64,000 bases of DNA from Saururus chinensis (GCA_035235625.1 CP141149.1:8462893-8526892), one strand, 5' to 3'; shown: positions 23,588 through 36,889, counted from the stretch's first letter. Numbers and translations: made by a program. Notes: generated from the letters alone by a model not told the origin.

Positions 23588-25113
23588 AGGAAAAATGTAG
23601 CTTATTTATTGCCACTTAAATATGAAACATGTATATCATGTCTTACGTTACACATGAAGCCCCCCTAAGCGAAGTGATGTTTATCGGGATATGTTCGTAA
23701 TTACGTAAAAAATATGTATACTACCCAAATCCATGTAATGTACTTATATGAGCCACAACTGGTCATTTTTAATTGGGTAATTTAAAATTTAAAACAATCA
23801 CGTAAAATCTGACACATTGATTTGACTGGCGCTCAACATCATATATCACATTCGAATTATAACATAATTCGAAGCATGTATAACATGTCGGATAAGTATG
23901 TTAATAATATAAATATATAGCACTAAAAAACGTTTTATCTGAACTTTTCCAGTTACTCTCTAGTTTAATAAACATAGATACGTTCAACATGTATTCACCA
24001 CAAAGTAAACTTTTATTTGGTGGAGGCACATTCTAGGCCACTCTATTGGAAAGGTACCAATGCCCAAATTGAACCCCACTTTGGGATGACTAACATTTTT
24101 TTTTGTAGCCACGTCGGCCACCACCATGTCCAATTGCATGCAAGTCATTTCTAAGATTGCACCTCAAGCACCAAAAATATTACCAAGACTGCTATATGCA
24201 CTGGTCCAACATGCTTTACATATAAAAGAATTTGTCACACAACGGTGTAGTAGAAGTCTGAAGACTTGGACATCTCTATATGTTTTTTACATAACATTCT
24301 ATATTACCAAATTTGATATGCAGAATAAACTATCGATTCATATGATGAAATCCATAACACGACTAACCTGTACTTGGGTAAATATATACATGATCATGAT
24401 ATATGTCCACAATTTTTTGAGCTAAATACTTGTAATGCTATGTTGATATATCTAAAGTATTTGACACAATTCTTGATAATTCTTGGTTAGAACCTCTCCA
24501 GAGATAGATTTGTATAAGTAGATTAATAATAAACACTTGATGTAAAACAATATGCAACTTGAAATTTCTATAGTACATCCTTCTAGTTAGATCCCTTTAA
24601 GAATTTAAAAAAATGGCAACAGTTTTTAAGCTCACGCAATTTGTATTATCCTTTGAAATTTCATTGACAAGACTTCAATAGCACACATAAAAAGTTAGAG
24701 CATACTTTACTTGATAAAAAAAATATTTATCCAAATTACCATTTTTTAAATCAAATACATCGTTGACCTTATTTGGTAAATCTATACAAGTTCGATAAAG
24801 ATTTTAAATATAGAAGAAATGGACACTCAAGAAGAGATATAAGGAAAACATCAACATTTATAAAAAATCTATTTCTATAAATTCATGTACAAAAGTTTGC
24901 CCAAAAAAAATTATTCATATTGATTTGAAGTCAAAGCACATTTGTCACTATCACATGAATCTAAAACTGGAAGTATATACATACAAGGATGACATTTTAT
25001 TTGTTAAAAAAAATATCGAATAAAAGACAAAACTACATAATGGATTTGATATTTGAGGGTAGTCTAAAAAAAAGTAATCAAACTAATGGTACAAGATGTT
25101 GTCCGAAAACACG
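23588..25113. other. Intergenic, no gene seen
   Basis: AT-rich sequence. The open frame at 24126-24425 has no recognisable motif and odd composition, so it is not called. Confidence 0.5.
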
Positions 25114-26216
25114 TCATTTTCCAAAGTAGCTGTTAGGAGTATCTGGATGACAGGGTATTTGAATCGACGTCATGGCACTTTGATACACAAATATACTGTC
25201 CCTTGCTCTATTAATTCCCCCTTTGTGAACCTCATGACATTCACCAGTCCCAATATTCCATACAAGCACATTATGAGAAGAAACGATGATGAATAAATCA
25301 ATAGAATAAGATAGCAAAGAAACCAATGTCGGAAGGACTGGCAAAATTGGAACCAATGCAATACTAACTCCACGCATCCAACATTGTTTTCTCTCGCTTC
25401 TGAACATCGTGTAAATATCGAGCATGTCATTATCTAAATGTAATAGATTGAGATATTCTTGCATGTTACCAAGAAATAATTTACCATTTGCATTTGGAGA
25501 AGAACAATTGCTAGGTAACCCAATTGTAGCTGATCGAAAAGAATCCACGTCAAACACAAAAACTTCAGTTGAATCAACCAACATAAAAACTGATGATCCA
25601 ATCACAACAGGCGGTTCTCTCCCAAAAGAAGATGTACATTGGAGGCATGAGACCCCAGCCCAAGACCAACACCAATTGCTTGAGTCAAAGCATTCAACAC
25701 AATAATTTCCAAAAATAGGTGAAAGCCAAATTAACCAGACAATCGTATACCGCCAATTATCAGATGGATTGACAATTAACATGTATTTCACCGCTGAAGC
25801 TCGAATTGAAGGATAAGGAACCGAAACCCAATCATGTGTAGTTGGACGGGATATATAATATCTTCTTCGAACTCCCCTCAAACCTTTCAACAATACATAA
25901 CCATGCAAAGACGATGCAATCATTGAGACAAGCTCAGGTAAATTGAATTTTGATATACCGCTTAGCTGTAGCATTGAATGAACCGGGACAAAATCTTTAA
26001 CTGTTAACCCAGAACAAAAACGTTGTAAGAAACAACCAAATGTACCACCATATCTAATACATCGTTCTATAACATATTCTGATGTCCCCAAAATATACCT
26101 CCACTTTGAAGAGACACACTTGCACCTAGAGACTGATTCAGAATCCACCCTAACAAGAATTGTTAACAATATGTCATGCGGAAGGCCAACCCATAATTCA
26201 TCCCGGCTCTTGTTGA
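25114..26216 (-). CDS. F-box protein 2
   Basis: The open frame covers the F-box and tail. GLPHDILLTILVRVDSESVS and CVSSKWRYILGTSEYVIERC form the F-box, expected to bind SKP1. The tail shows RYYISRPTTHDWVSVPYPS, SFGREPPVVIG, EVFVFDVDSF and the ending FVYQSAMTSIQIP shared with F-box 3 and 4. No ATG lies ahead of the F-box in this frame. A splice acceptor (GGTTAG) just before 26216 suggests that a short first exon with the start codon lies further upstream, between 26217 and about 26500. The tail ends early (NSYFGK) compared with F-box 3. There is no internal stop. Its target is unknown. Confidence 0.75.
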
Positions 26217-27866
26217 CTAACCAAATTTAAACAAAAGGTGACGATGTTAACCTACAAACCACGGAACAAGTAATAGACTAATAAGGAAAAAAACAAAAGA
26301 AATTTGGGAAGCCGGAGAACAAAAACATTTACCAATTAACAATAATGTCGAATAAAGGTACAACCATTTATACATTATCTACCATTCTAATAACCACGAA
26401 ATTCAGAACAACTAAGATTTGACATAATAATCTTTATAAATGTGAAGAGAACAATTTAGGTTATTTCCTAGTGTCCCGAACTAACCAAAAATATCAAGAT
26501 AATATTAGAAATATGTAAAAAAAAAATTGAATTGTCCAAGAAATGTACGATTCGATTGAACGTGCAAACAAGGAACTAATTTCTACCCTATATTTATAAT
26601 AAAATATATAACACGAACATTTATACCAAAAATGCACAACACTCAGAGGGGAAACTATGAGGCATGTAAAATATGTTAGGTTATTCTTTATGACTCTATT
26701 AAAGAACAAGCTAGAATTTGCATAAATTAATATGAGAAGAACATATCTAAATAAACAACAAACTTACAGATTATACTCATAGAATCCACAAAAATTGAAT
26801 CACCATTTTGGAACAAAAATACTAATCTCAAAAGGTGAGAAGAAACATCATATATAGGTATCTGAAAAGTCAAAACTACAATGTATCTATGGTAACCGAA
26901 AATCAATTGGAGATGCAATAATAGAGCTATTGCTCAAATAATTAAAACAACGGTTTCAAGATGTTATTGTACAAACAAATCATTTATTGCAATTCACCAA
27001 ACTTAATTTAACATTATGGCCACAATTAGTGAAAATAATAACACATATCACTCATTCCACCACCGTAAACTATATGAATAGCCAATGAAACTCACATTTA
27101 ACAAAATTGATTCAAATCTCTTTATTATTTCAAAATTTTAAAAATACGACACAATCAAATCTCTTTACTATCTAATACCTTCTAACCCACATATCATAAA
27201 TACGATCACACGCCCATCAGTAAGAACATATCCAATTTCGCCTCTTAAAAAAAGGCATTTATTAAGTTCTATTTTAATAATGATCATAAGTGAGTTGACG
27301 TTAACAAATACATCTAAACTTTGAAATAATCAACCGATGGTTAATAAATTTTAGTCTCTATACTCAATTTCGCTTAATTTCACCGACAAAAGTAATATAG
27401 GACAATAATGATGAATAAAGAAATGACGTATAAATATTATATTTAAACAAGTTTGTGATCACACACCATACGACGTGTCGTGTAGAGACAAATATGAACC
27501 GCAAAAAAGTATTTTGAATAAATAATATGGATATGGTATAAAATACAATAAATTTAGAAATAGGTATAATAAACACAAGCCTGTATAGAAAATAGCATAC
27601 TTACATCTTTTTTCCTATACAGTTGACACGAAGTATGTTGGCCTACACACGTTGTTTACACTTCCAACATAAAATGATTGAACAACACCATAATTAGAAT
27701 GCTATAAACGGTACATCCAATATGAGCTTTCATAATCAGAATAACAACAAGCATACGATTCAACACAACAATGACCGAATACTTGCTCGCAATAAGATGT
27801 CCATTTAGCCACATGAACAAGACACAAAGAAAATAGGAAAACAAACTATAAAATGTAGTACTTATG

Positions 27867-27910
<44 letters not shown>

Positions 27911-28042
27911 CATATATATATACACATATATACATGAACAAGACAAAAAAAATAGAAAAACAAACCATAAAATGTAGTACTTATGATAACATAATATATA
28001 TATATACGATGTACGTAGAACATAGGAACATTGTAAAAAATA
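26217..28042. other. Intergenic, with a small tandem duplication
   Basis: No gene was recognised. ATGAACAAGACA, then AAACAAAC, then ATAAAATGTAGTACTTATGA occurs at about 27822-27870 and again at 27933-27990, separated by a TA-rich array (27868-27938). This lies just downstream of DUF724-A. Confidence 0.6.
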
Positions 28043-29103
28043 TTACGGGGATACATTTGTCGACTCAAACACTTTAAGCCTATTACGTAAATAAGTCTCT
28101 TCCTCATCAAAACGTGCATTTTCATATTGGAGTTCTTGTTTTCGTTGGACCAATCCTAGCATTTTGGCATCTATGTCATTAACCTCACGAGTTAATTCCA
28201 CTCTCTTCTTACGAATGTCTGCAATTTGAACAGCTAGTAATGTTGTTTCATAGCCGCTATCAACACCATCATCTGGATATTTGTGCAGATCTTGAATACG
28301 TTTCTTTAGACAATCCAAATCAAAGCCATTTGCCTCCAACTCTATCATTTTGGCATTGTTAACTTCTAAGATAGAATCAACAGCCATGTAATTAATCACA
28401 CTGAAAGTATGGGCAATAGCTACGTAATCAAGCATGAGCATTATTCCCTTATCTTCACGTTCTTTCACATCATACAACATTAACGGTTCGAAGTGAGGCC
28501 ATTGTGGATGAGCCTTGAATAAATCCATCGAATTGAATGCCTCCCATATTGAATTTGTCATGTTGATGTGACATACACGACCATCACAATGAGAACTCTC
28601 TGTAGCCATTAAGAGAAATATCTTCAACATAGTTTAAAATATCGATATAAAAAAGCAAGAATTTGAACGAAATATAGTCTATGTAATTTGTGTAATAAAA
28701 ACAAGGAAAGATTAGACACTTGCATATGGATTACCATGCTTGAAACCAATCTGTGCTTTGTTAGCTGAGTCGAACTATTACCATTGGTCCTACACAACTC
28801 ATCGTCTGAATCGCTAATAACAACAACATTGTTTTCCTCATTTGCTACAGCAGTCATTGACACCAAAGTGTTGCGAGGAGATGTGTTGTTTAAATTCTCT
28901 TGAGCCGAAGCATAAGTACCGACCAAACAGCCCACACCAGAACTAATTTCTGTTGGTTCATCTGACTCAATATAAGAATCTACCTCAACTTGAAGAGAAC
29001 TGTAACTTGGAGTAGACATCGGCACAATACTAACAGGCATGTTCAAATCAAAGGAAACGGACCGCGATGGGTTCTTTCGAGCTGCTCTAAAAGTACGAAC
29101 CAT
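28043..29103 (-). CDS. DUF724 domain protein A
   Basis: Two exons on the minus strand: about 29103-28735 (123 codons from ATG) and about 28597-28043, joining in frame if the acceptor is ACAGAG. Exon 1 is acidic and contains NNVVVISDSDDELC, a hydrophobic core followed by Asp/Glu that fits a SUMO-interaction motif. Exon 2 matches the plant DUF724 pattern: IWEAFNSMDLFKAHPQWPHF, then EREDKGIMLMLDYVAI, then LEANGFDLDCLKKRIQDL, and a predicted coiled-coil end with heptad-like Leu, Arg and Glu. DUF724 proteins are plant proteins of poorly known role, often linked to nuclear or RNA-related Agenet proteins. Here no Agenet domains are seen. It is a paralogue of DUF724-B and has no internal stop. Confidence 0.7.
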
Positions 29104-31754
29104 TGCCTGAACAAAGCATAAAGTTCTTTAAAAGCTTATTATGTGGTTGATACAATACCAAATACCCAAAAACATGATCTAAAAATAGCGCACAACTGAA
29201 ATTATCAGAAAGATCAAATAAGTGTCAAACAAGGATAGGTGAAACATAAATTTAAAACAAAGCAGGACATTCCATGCATAATGAAATATAACACATAAGA
29301 TTTGGAAAACGAAAAAAATTACCAAAAAATATACCTTGATTGGCGTGCACGTCTAGACAAAGGAAGGAAATTCTTAATATATATCCCATATTTTTGAGGC
29401 GAACACACTTTATATCTATCAAATAACGCCATGGGCAATGAACAGACACTTCTATTACAAATGATTAAAATGATCTAACTGGTCTGTACTATACGTATTT
29501 AAATACTAATGAATGTAGCATAAATAATAGAATCATAATTGGTGCGGCAATAAATTAAATGGATTAAAAAATGATCTTTATTATGAACGTTTCAATGTGA
29601 GGAAATAATATAAATATCATTTATGCGTGGGACTAAAAACATGCCATAATTACACATTGGATTTAATAGATGGAACGTTACAAATCTGTTCAATTCACAC
29701 ATTAACAATGATTGGAAAACTGCCGACGGTGTAATGAAGACCAATAAAGGCAATTAAATAAATTGCATAACCGACCGTGCAATTTAAATCACACATATGC
29801 ACGATTCAAAGATATAGACTCTACTCATTGGATGAACATGGTCTGTAAAAATATAAGATTCTATCCAAACAATTAGTTAATGAATACTTCAATCTTACTA
29901 TACACGATATTACTATCTAGACACAAATTTTTATTACGTTTATATTACGTTTAACTATTTCGCCCACTTTTTAAGTTAACGTAGGACTACCAATCTAAAA
30001 GAACTGCAGTTATATTGTAAATGCATACATATAGTTGAAAACAAGTACGTATGGATATTTATTTGAAAATGATACGAAAATTCATTTGCCATAATCTATC
30101 TATGCAATCCAAATAAGAGGAAGACATATTCAATATATTAATAGCGAACGCCAAAAGTGGCACAAACAAACAATGTCAAATATAGAATAGAATTAAGCAA
30201 GAATGATATAATTTGGATCTGGCCAATAGATAAAATTATATGGAAGACCTTCATATAATAAGAATTGAAGAGAGGGGTGTAACACATAGGAGGACACTAA
30301 TACGTTATCTAAACATGCAAAACATGTTAGACTCCTAAACTGGCGCATACGACGGCTTAAGACGAAAAAAACTCAATACCGTATAATAAAAGATAGTGTC
30401 ATTTATCAATGACAACCGAACGAAGGAAAAAAACTAATTTATGTAGTCCGGCACACCTCAATCCAATTCTTGGTCACGACTTTTAATCTAAATATAAACC
30501 AGTTAACTTAATTTTGCCAGAAATTTTTACATATGAATAGGTAAAAAAAAATTGAGTAAAGAACAAAACACTAATATACATACTGCATATGCATAGTAAA
30601 CAATAGGCTTGTAGCCCCTATGTAGGATGAATCATTTTCTTTTCAAACGTTAATTGTAAAACCTACTTAAAAAATAGTTAGCAATGTTGAAAACTCAATC
30701 CACAACCAAATGGATATGTCATCTATATCAATAGATTAGCATGCCAAATGGACACGCGGCGCAGAGGTGGAGCATAGATCTAGTCACAAATCCGAGCAAA
30801 AAAACATCTCACCGTGTAACATAAAATTTATTTAAGTTATAATATACATATATAGGGATTTTTTTCCTGTTCCATATAAGGTACCGAAATTTCAGATACG
30901 TTTGACAAGGATGATGCCTAATGGGATGGCAAAATTCCCTCATGTTCACAAAGTGCATACATGGCAATAATTTAGCGAGCAATCCATGCATCAAGGATGC
31001 CTTTCACCTCAACAAAGCATCATAATACGAAGAATGGTCCACAAATAACCCGCTACAAGTTCCACCATCTTAGAGAATACTAAAGCAGTACATCTACTGT
31101 CTGTGCGCATTATTCCTAGCTGAAGTGCTGGCATAAACAAGCTTCAAACATACATAAATTTATAACACAAAAGAAGTGTCTAAAATAAACTATGTAACAA
31201 TACATAGTTTACTTTATATTTCATAGTCGCCAACATACATGCCAAGGTTTATAAATTAAGGACGATTGAGCTAATGATTAAACGATTTAAAGTGACAACG
31301 AGCGGTTTCTCATGTGAACCATATGAAATCATGTAGTTGAAGAAAACAATATTATACTATAGTCGCTCTATCAAACAAAGTAAAATGTGATATTTCAAGC
31401 CTATTGGCAAGAGTACCACCATGCACACCATAAATATGATTGGTACGAGGAGTTAAGTTCAATTTATTTATACACACCTTCAACTAAGTAATCCACAAAT
31501 TACACAAAAAAGGTGTTTCCATGTCAGGAAAGAATTTTTAAAATAACAAATTAACTTCGAACACCGTCAATAGTGCAATAACAAAATTCAAGGAACATAT
31601 TAAGGTTAAAACAAGTTCAGATAACATAAAGTTTGCATTTTCTTACATTTGCATTTTTTGTTTAAAACAAAACAAACAACATAGTTACATACTACTTAGC
31701 TATGTTGTTATTTACACGCTCTTGTACTACACTTGAACAAAGGAAAAAAATATT
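29104..31754. other. Intergenic, with the inverted dispersed repeat at 29430-29690
   Basis: Apart from the repeat shared with 17291-17560, only AT-rich sequence without a supported frame was seen. The short frames at 29252-29449 and 30809-30994 have no motif. Confidence 0.55.
29430..29690 (-). repeat. Dispersed repeat, inverted partner of 17291-17560
   Basis: The reverse complement reads AACGTTCCATCTATTAAATC at its start and continues through TTTAATCATTTGTAATAGAA and GTGTCTGTTCATTGCCCAT. It aligns over about 260 bp. Confidence 0.75.
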
Positions 31755-32915
31755 TCAATCCAATGGTTGAAGATGACCGTCTACTAAAGTCCACTGTGTG
31801 TAACAATTGCAATGCTTGCGACCATTGTGTTGAATAGGAGTACTCGTCATAGCACTTTGGTATAGGAAAACAGTAGAACTGAACCTTTTCATGCCAACGC
31901 CAACAACTTCAAAAATCTCTTCCTTGACAACATCCCATACATAGGAGTTTCGTAGTCCAAGTAGAACAATTTTATCAAAAGTATGAAATAAGAAGCAAGA
32001 TACCCTAGGTAAGATTGATGCAATGGGGTCCATCAAAAGCCTAGCAGTATGAGTCCAATGTCGCCTAGGATAGGTAGAAAATGTATAGATGTCTAACACA
32101 TTGTGACACACATATAGCAGATCTAAAGATCCCTCTCTACTGCCAAGGAAAACTTTCCTACCAACTCTTGGAGGATTAGTCTCATATGGTAAAGCAATCG
32201 AATCAAATTCAAGGCTTTGAGCATCAAAGGCAAAGATCCACGAGCAACTAATAAGCACGTATGCAACTTGGCCAACGACAATAGGTGGTTCCCTCCCAAA
32301 AGAAGATGGCGCTCGGATGCAGGTTGGCCCAACCCAAACCCATCTCCAACTCCGTGAATCAAAGCATTCACAACAATATGATTCAAATGCAGTATGTGAC
32401 CAAATGAAACAAAGAATCCTATAATGCCACCCGTCAAATGGATTAACAATAAGAATGTATTTAGAAGATGTGAAACGAACTACAGGACGTGGAATGACTG
32501 CCCATTTTTTTATAGTTGGACGATATATATAGTACCTTTTTCGAGCAGCAAAAGAAGATTTCAAGAGCAAATGACCATAAATGGACGATGCAACCAATGA
32601 CACAGATTCTGGAATATCAAAATTGCAAAGGCCGTTTATGTGTAACCGTGGATCTATCGGTATAAAACGTCTACCTATTGAAATTGACCTTTGTAGTTGC
32701 AGAAAGTAGCCGAATGTCCCAGATGAGTGAATGCATCTCTCAACAATGAACATTGAAGTCGAAATTGCACGTCTCCATCTCCAACACGTGCACCGAGTTA
32801 GTGCAAGTGCATCCGCTGTCATCATTGTAAATATGATGAAAAGGATATCATGAGGAATTTCAAAACCCCCATAAATTTCATCCCAATTTGCTAAGAACAA
32901 AAGAGGGAGAACCAT
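31755..32915 (-). CDS. F-box protein 3
   Basis: Intact frame of 386 codons, the best preserved of the cluster. The F-box lies at residues about 19-55 (IPHDILFIIFTMMTADALAL, then CTCWRWRRAISTSMFIVERC). The tail repeats the family pattern: RYYIYRPTIKKWAVIPRP, YILIVNPFDGWHYRILCFIW, SSFGREPPIVVG, WIFAFDAQSLEFDSIALP, EGSLDLLYV and FLYQSAMTSTPIQ. The predicted role is substrate recognition in an SCF ubiquitin ligase. The ATG at 32915 is in frame, but TTCTTAG shortly after it could be an acceptor, so a spliced start like that proposed for F-box 2 is also possible. Closest to F-box 4 and F-box 2. Confidence 0.8.
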   Translation of the reverse strand: MVLPLLFLANWDEIYGGFEIPHDILFIIFTMMTADALALTRCTCWRWRRAISTSMFIVERCIHSSGTFGYFLQLQRSISIGRRFIPIDPRLHINGLCNFDIPESVSLVASSIYGHLLLKSSFAARKRYYIYRPTIKKWAVIPRPVVRFTSSKYILIVNPFDGWHYRILCFIWSHTAFESYCCECFDSRSWRWVWVGPTCIRAPSSFGREPPIVVGQVAYVLISCSWIFAFDAQSLEFDSIALPYETNPPRVGRKVFLGSREGSLDLLYVCHNVLDIYTFSTYPRRHWTHTARLLMDPIASILPRVSCFLFHTFDKIVLLGLRNSYVWDVVKEEIFEVVGVGMKRFSSTVFLYQSAMTSTPIQHNGRKHCNCYTQWTLVDGHLQPLD

Positions 32916-33219
32916 CTTAACCTGACGAAAAGAAACATATCGTCATAAAGAACGTGTCTATCATGACATGGTACCATTTTCGTTCATAATTAAAAAGTAT
33001 AAAGCCCAAACAAACACATCCAAAACAAAATACGGGACACAATAAACTGGATAAAAGCACATATTTACACGAACAATGCACAACTCAACACTAAAAAAGG
33101 ACGCGGCTTGCGTACCCAAAATCTCGATTTGCAAAACTGAAAATATCAAATATAAATTAAACTAAAACATTTATCCCTACAAAGAACTATACATGACTAA
33201 CATATACTATACAATTAAA
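32916..33219. other. Upstream flank of F-box 3, nothing recognised
   Basis: Short AT-rich flank that probably holds the promoter or leader of F-box 3. No clear element could be named. Confidence 0.4.
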
Positions 33220-35200
33220 TGTAAAACCAATTTCTCGGTTTAAATTTAAATTTATCCTACCAACAGAAAAAAACATGTGTTTACTACCAAGTACGTGGTT
33301 GAACTTGAGAGTCCTAACAAATAATATCTACACCATGTTAGTAACATACAGTGCAATTTATTTAGTTTTTTTTTTAAATTATACTTTTCAGTATTCTTCA
33401 ACATGGTACACTCTTACATTTATGGAATTAATGATGATAAATTCTGGGAAGAGACAAAAAAGTTTATTCTACAAATACATGCATATAAAAGGTATTGCTA
33501 CCATAAGGAATATTAAAATATACAAAAACGAACAACAATAGTTATTTCAAATATCAATATATCAAATCATGTCACTATTCCATGACTCAAAAAAAAACTA
33601 TAGATTTGTTACTGTATAACTAATCATTTGTGAAATACAAGTCTTCTTATAATCAAACAACTCTAAAACCACTCAAATTCGTCACATCTAAATTTAATTA
33701 AAACAAATATAGGCGAAACTACGCGCGAAATAGAAACAAAGATAAAAAAAGAAATTGGGACGAACCTTGAAAGGAGAAAATCTTTGTGAAAACTCAACCA
33801 AGTTCGAACTACAATACAAATGATTCCACAATGAGCTCGGCTAGCATAAGTGGGGGCTTAAGAATTAGTGAAATCAATGCATTTATACATATTATTTATA
33901 TCTAATAACATGATCACATATATACTAATGGTTACTAATCAAGTTTTGGAAGCCCAAAGGGGAATAAGTTAAAGTATTATCCATCAAGTAACTTACAAAT
34001 AATGTAACTATTCATAATGACAAGCCATAAATTTTAAATAACATACAACCTTTCGGTTACCAAATATTAAATAACAACCATATGCTATTCATAAATGCGT
34101 TGTAATGAAACATATTTATTTAACATAGCACACACATACTAATAACATAATTAGAGCCTTCTAATAATTTGAGCCATTTAAAGATTTATCTACATCTACA
34201 TATAGTTAATAACTAAATTTAAGTCAAAATTTTGTTTTTAAAATTTAAATTAATCTTATAAAGAGGAAGATGAGGTGTTATTATCACACACAAGCCTAAA
34301 CTTTACACTCCTAACAAATCAAACGTACACTATGTTACTAACTTACAGCGTAATTTATTCAATACGTTTTTTAAACTCCAATATTTAATATTATTCAAAA
34401 TGGTATATTTTTTCATTTATGAAAATAACAATAATAAATCTTGGGGAAGATAAAACTTGAATCTACAATTTCATGATTTAAACGGCATTGCTGGCATTAA
34501 AAAAATTAAAATATGATGAAATAAACATCAATATTTATTTCAAATTTAAATCTATTAATTTGTGTTACCATTACATCACTAAAAAAAGAAATCCATTACT
34601 GTCTAAGTCATCAATATTGAAATATAAGTCTTGTTATACTTGAACAAATATTACGCCAACCAAATTGTCATATTTAAATGTAATTTTCAATAGAAACAAA
34701 CATACGCAAAACTGCATGTGGGAGAGGGGGAGCGAACAGGGGATAGGCGGGGCAAGCAAGGGGTGGGGAGGGGGGAATGCAGGAAGAGAGGGGGTGTGGA
34801 ACAAGGGGGAGCGGGGATAAGGGGGAGAGGGGGGTTACGAGCATGAGTTGAGGAAGGGGGGGGTGCAGGGGGAGAGGTGGGAATAAGCAGGGGTTGACGA
34901 CAAGGGGGATGCAGGGGACAGAAGATGGGGGCGCGAATAGCAAGTGGAAGCTCAAGAGATAGTAAGAATAATGCATTTATACATATAATTTCTATCCAAT
35001 GACATGATTATATATTTATTACTGGTTATTAATCAAGGTGTGCAAGCCTAAAGGGGAAGAAGTTAAACCAGTATCATATCAAGTAACTTACAAATAATGT
35101 CACCCTTCATAATAAGAAGGCATAAATTTTGAATAACATACAACCTTTCGATTACCAAATATTAAATAACAACCATACGTATTTCATAAACATGATAGCA
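33220..35200. repeat. Tandem duplication of about 1 kb upstream of F-box 3
   Basis: Unit 1 is about 33220-34130 and unit 2 about 34225-35200. Shared words in order include GTCCTAACAAAT / CTCCTAACAAAT, ACAGTGCAATTTATT / ACAGCGTAATTTATT, AATGCATTTATACATAT, CAAGTAACTTACAAATAATG, AACATACAACCTTTCG and TTACCAAATATTAAATAACA. The units are clearly diverged. Unit 2 alone contains the G-rich block. Confidence 0.8.
34718..34935 (+). repeat. G-rich low-complexity block with quadruplex potential
   Basis: About 218 bases with more than a dozen runs of three or more G (such as GGGGTGGGGAGGGGGG) in an otherwise AT-rich region. Spacer motifs such as TGCAGGGG recur. On the plus strand it could form stacked G-quadruplexes. 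The long minus-strand frame across it (Pro/Leu rich) is an artefact of composition. Confidence 0.85.
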
Positions 35201-35710
35201 TTCATTTTTTGTATTTCTATTCTACTGAATATCATAACTCTTTCATAGTTTTCAATGCACAGTATACATTATACAACCAGTTACCTAGCCCGTTCAAAAC
35301 GTGAATGTTTTTTATATAAATTTTGAACTCCATCGTTTTGTTATGTTATATGATATAAAAAAATAGTCTCTATGTATCCTATATTTATATATACATTATC
35401 AAAATTAGTAATTTAAATAAGATTTGAAAAAATGCACAACAAAATAACAATAGATTTACAATAAACATAAATCCCATAGTACAAGGGGTTTAAAAGACCA
35501 AATGAAATTAATTGCAATTGGCTAGAGATATGTCAACAAACACATATTAACATTACAAAAATAAACATACGCTAAGAAATTAAAATAAGCACTAAACAAG
35601 TATCTTCCTAAGATACGCTCTAGAAGAGTAATCTAAAAACAGCAAAGCGAAACAAAATAAATTTTAACACATCATCTCCACAACCTCCCCACATAAAATA
35701 ATATTATTAT

Positions 35711-36889
35711 TTAATCAAGGGGGTCCAGGTGTCCATCAATTATATGCCAATCAACATCACAGTTGCAAGGTTTACAACGACTATGTGGCATCATAGTATT
35801 TGTCATAGCACTTTGATATAGAAAGATGTTAGAACTGTAGCTCTTCAAGTAAACTCCACTTACTTCATAAAATACTTCCATGTATACATCCCACACATAA
35901 CTATTTCTCAGCCCAACCAATAGAATCTTGTCAACAGTGTGAAACAAAAAATATGTAACTCTAGGAAGAATAGACTCAATAGAATCCATAGAAAACTTGC
36001 GTGGGACACCCCATGAGTGAGATGGATAAGCAGCCAATGTATAGACATCCAACACATTGTCATATACGTGTAGTACATCCAAAGACCCTTCTCTACTTCC
36101 AATAAATACACTTCTTCCACTTCTTGGAGGATAAGTTCCGTCAGGCAAACCGATCGAGTTAGATTTAGGACTACCAACATCAAATTCAAGAACCCAACAG
36201 TGATTAATCAATATATAACATAAACGGCCGACAACAATGGGCGGTTCCTTACCAAATGAAGAGGGTACTTGGACGCACGTTGAACTACCCCAACGCCACT
36301 TATAGGTCAATGAATCAAAATATTCAAACCAATAATGGCTATTATAAGAATCTGGCCAAAAAAAGCGTATAATCCTGTAGCGATATTCTTCAAATGGATT
36401 CACAACCATAAAGTATTTAGCAGTAGGGTACGATATACGCGAACGTGGGAGAACTGCCTAGCTCTTTGTGGTAGCACGATATACATAATATCTTGGTCGT
36501 AAAGACTTAGTAGATTTCACCAACAATTGCCCATATATAGATGATGCAACAACAACAACATGCTCAAGAATATTAAAATTGCAAATACTTTCTACTGCTA
36601 ACTGTGGATCGATGGGAAGAAACCGTCTTGACAATGAAGAAGACCTATTCCTTTGTATAAAATAACCGAATGTGCCAAAGTACCAAATGCACCGCTCGAT
36701 AATAAACATTGAAGTACCAAGTGCACGCCTCCACTTCCATGCTCCACACCGAATCAATGAAATCCCATGAATATCCATCATCAAAAAGATTAAAAATAAT
36801 ATATCATTCGGGATATCAACTGCGGTAAATATGGGGGTCCATTCATATTCACCGTAAACATCCAATTCCAAATAAAGAAGTGCCAACAT
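35711..36889 (-). pseudogene. F-box protein 4, one nonsense codon
   Basis: The frame runs from ATG at 36889 to 35711 (about 393 codons) and is broken once, by TAG at 36458-36460. The family has Trp at that place (RATTKS, stop, AVLPRSRI against PTIKKWAVIPRP in F-box 3), so a single TGG to TAG change explains it. The F-box is intact (IPNDILFLIFLMMDIHGISL, then WKWRRALGTSMFIIERC). The tail keeps SSFGKEPPIVVG, WVLEFDVGSP, EGSLDVLHV and FLYQSAMTN. A protein truncated after about 143 residues would keep the F-box and lose the recognition tail. Confidence 0.85.

Noticed and set aside
24126-24425. 99-codon plus-strand frame between F-box 1 and F-box 2
   Set aside because: No recognisable motif, AT-driven composition, no paralogue elsewhere in the window.
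34674-34976. Pro/Leu-rich minus-strand frame
   Set aside because: Produced by the G-rich repeat; composition only, no motif.
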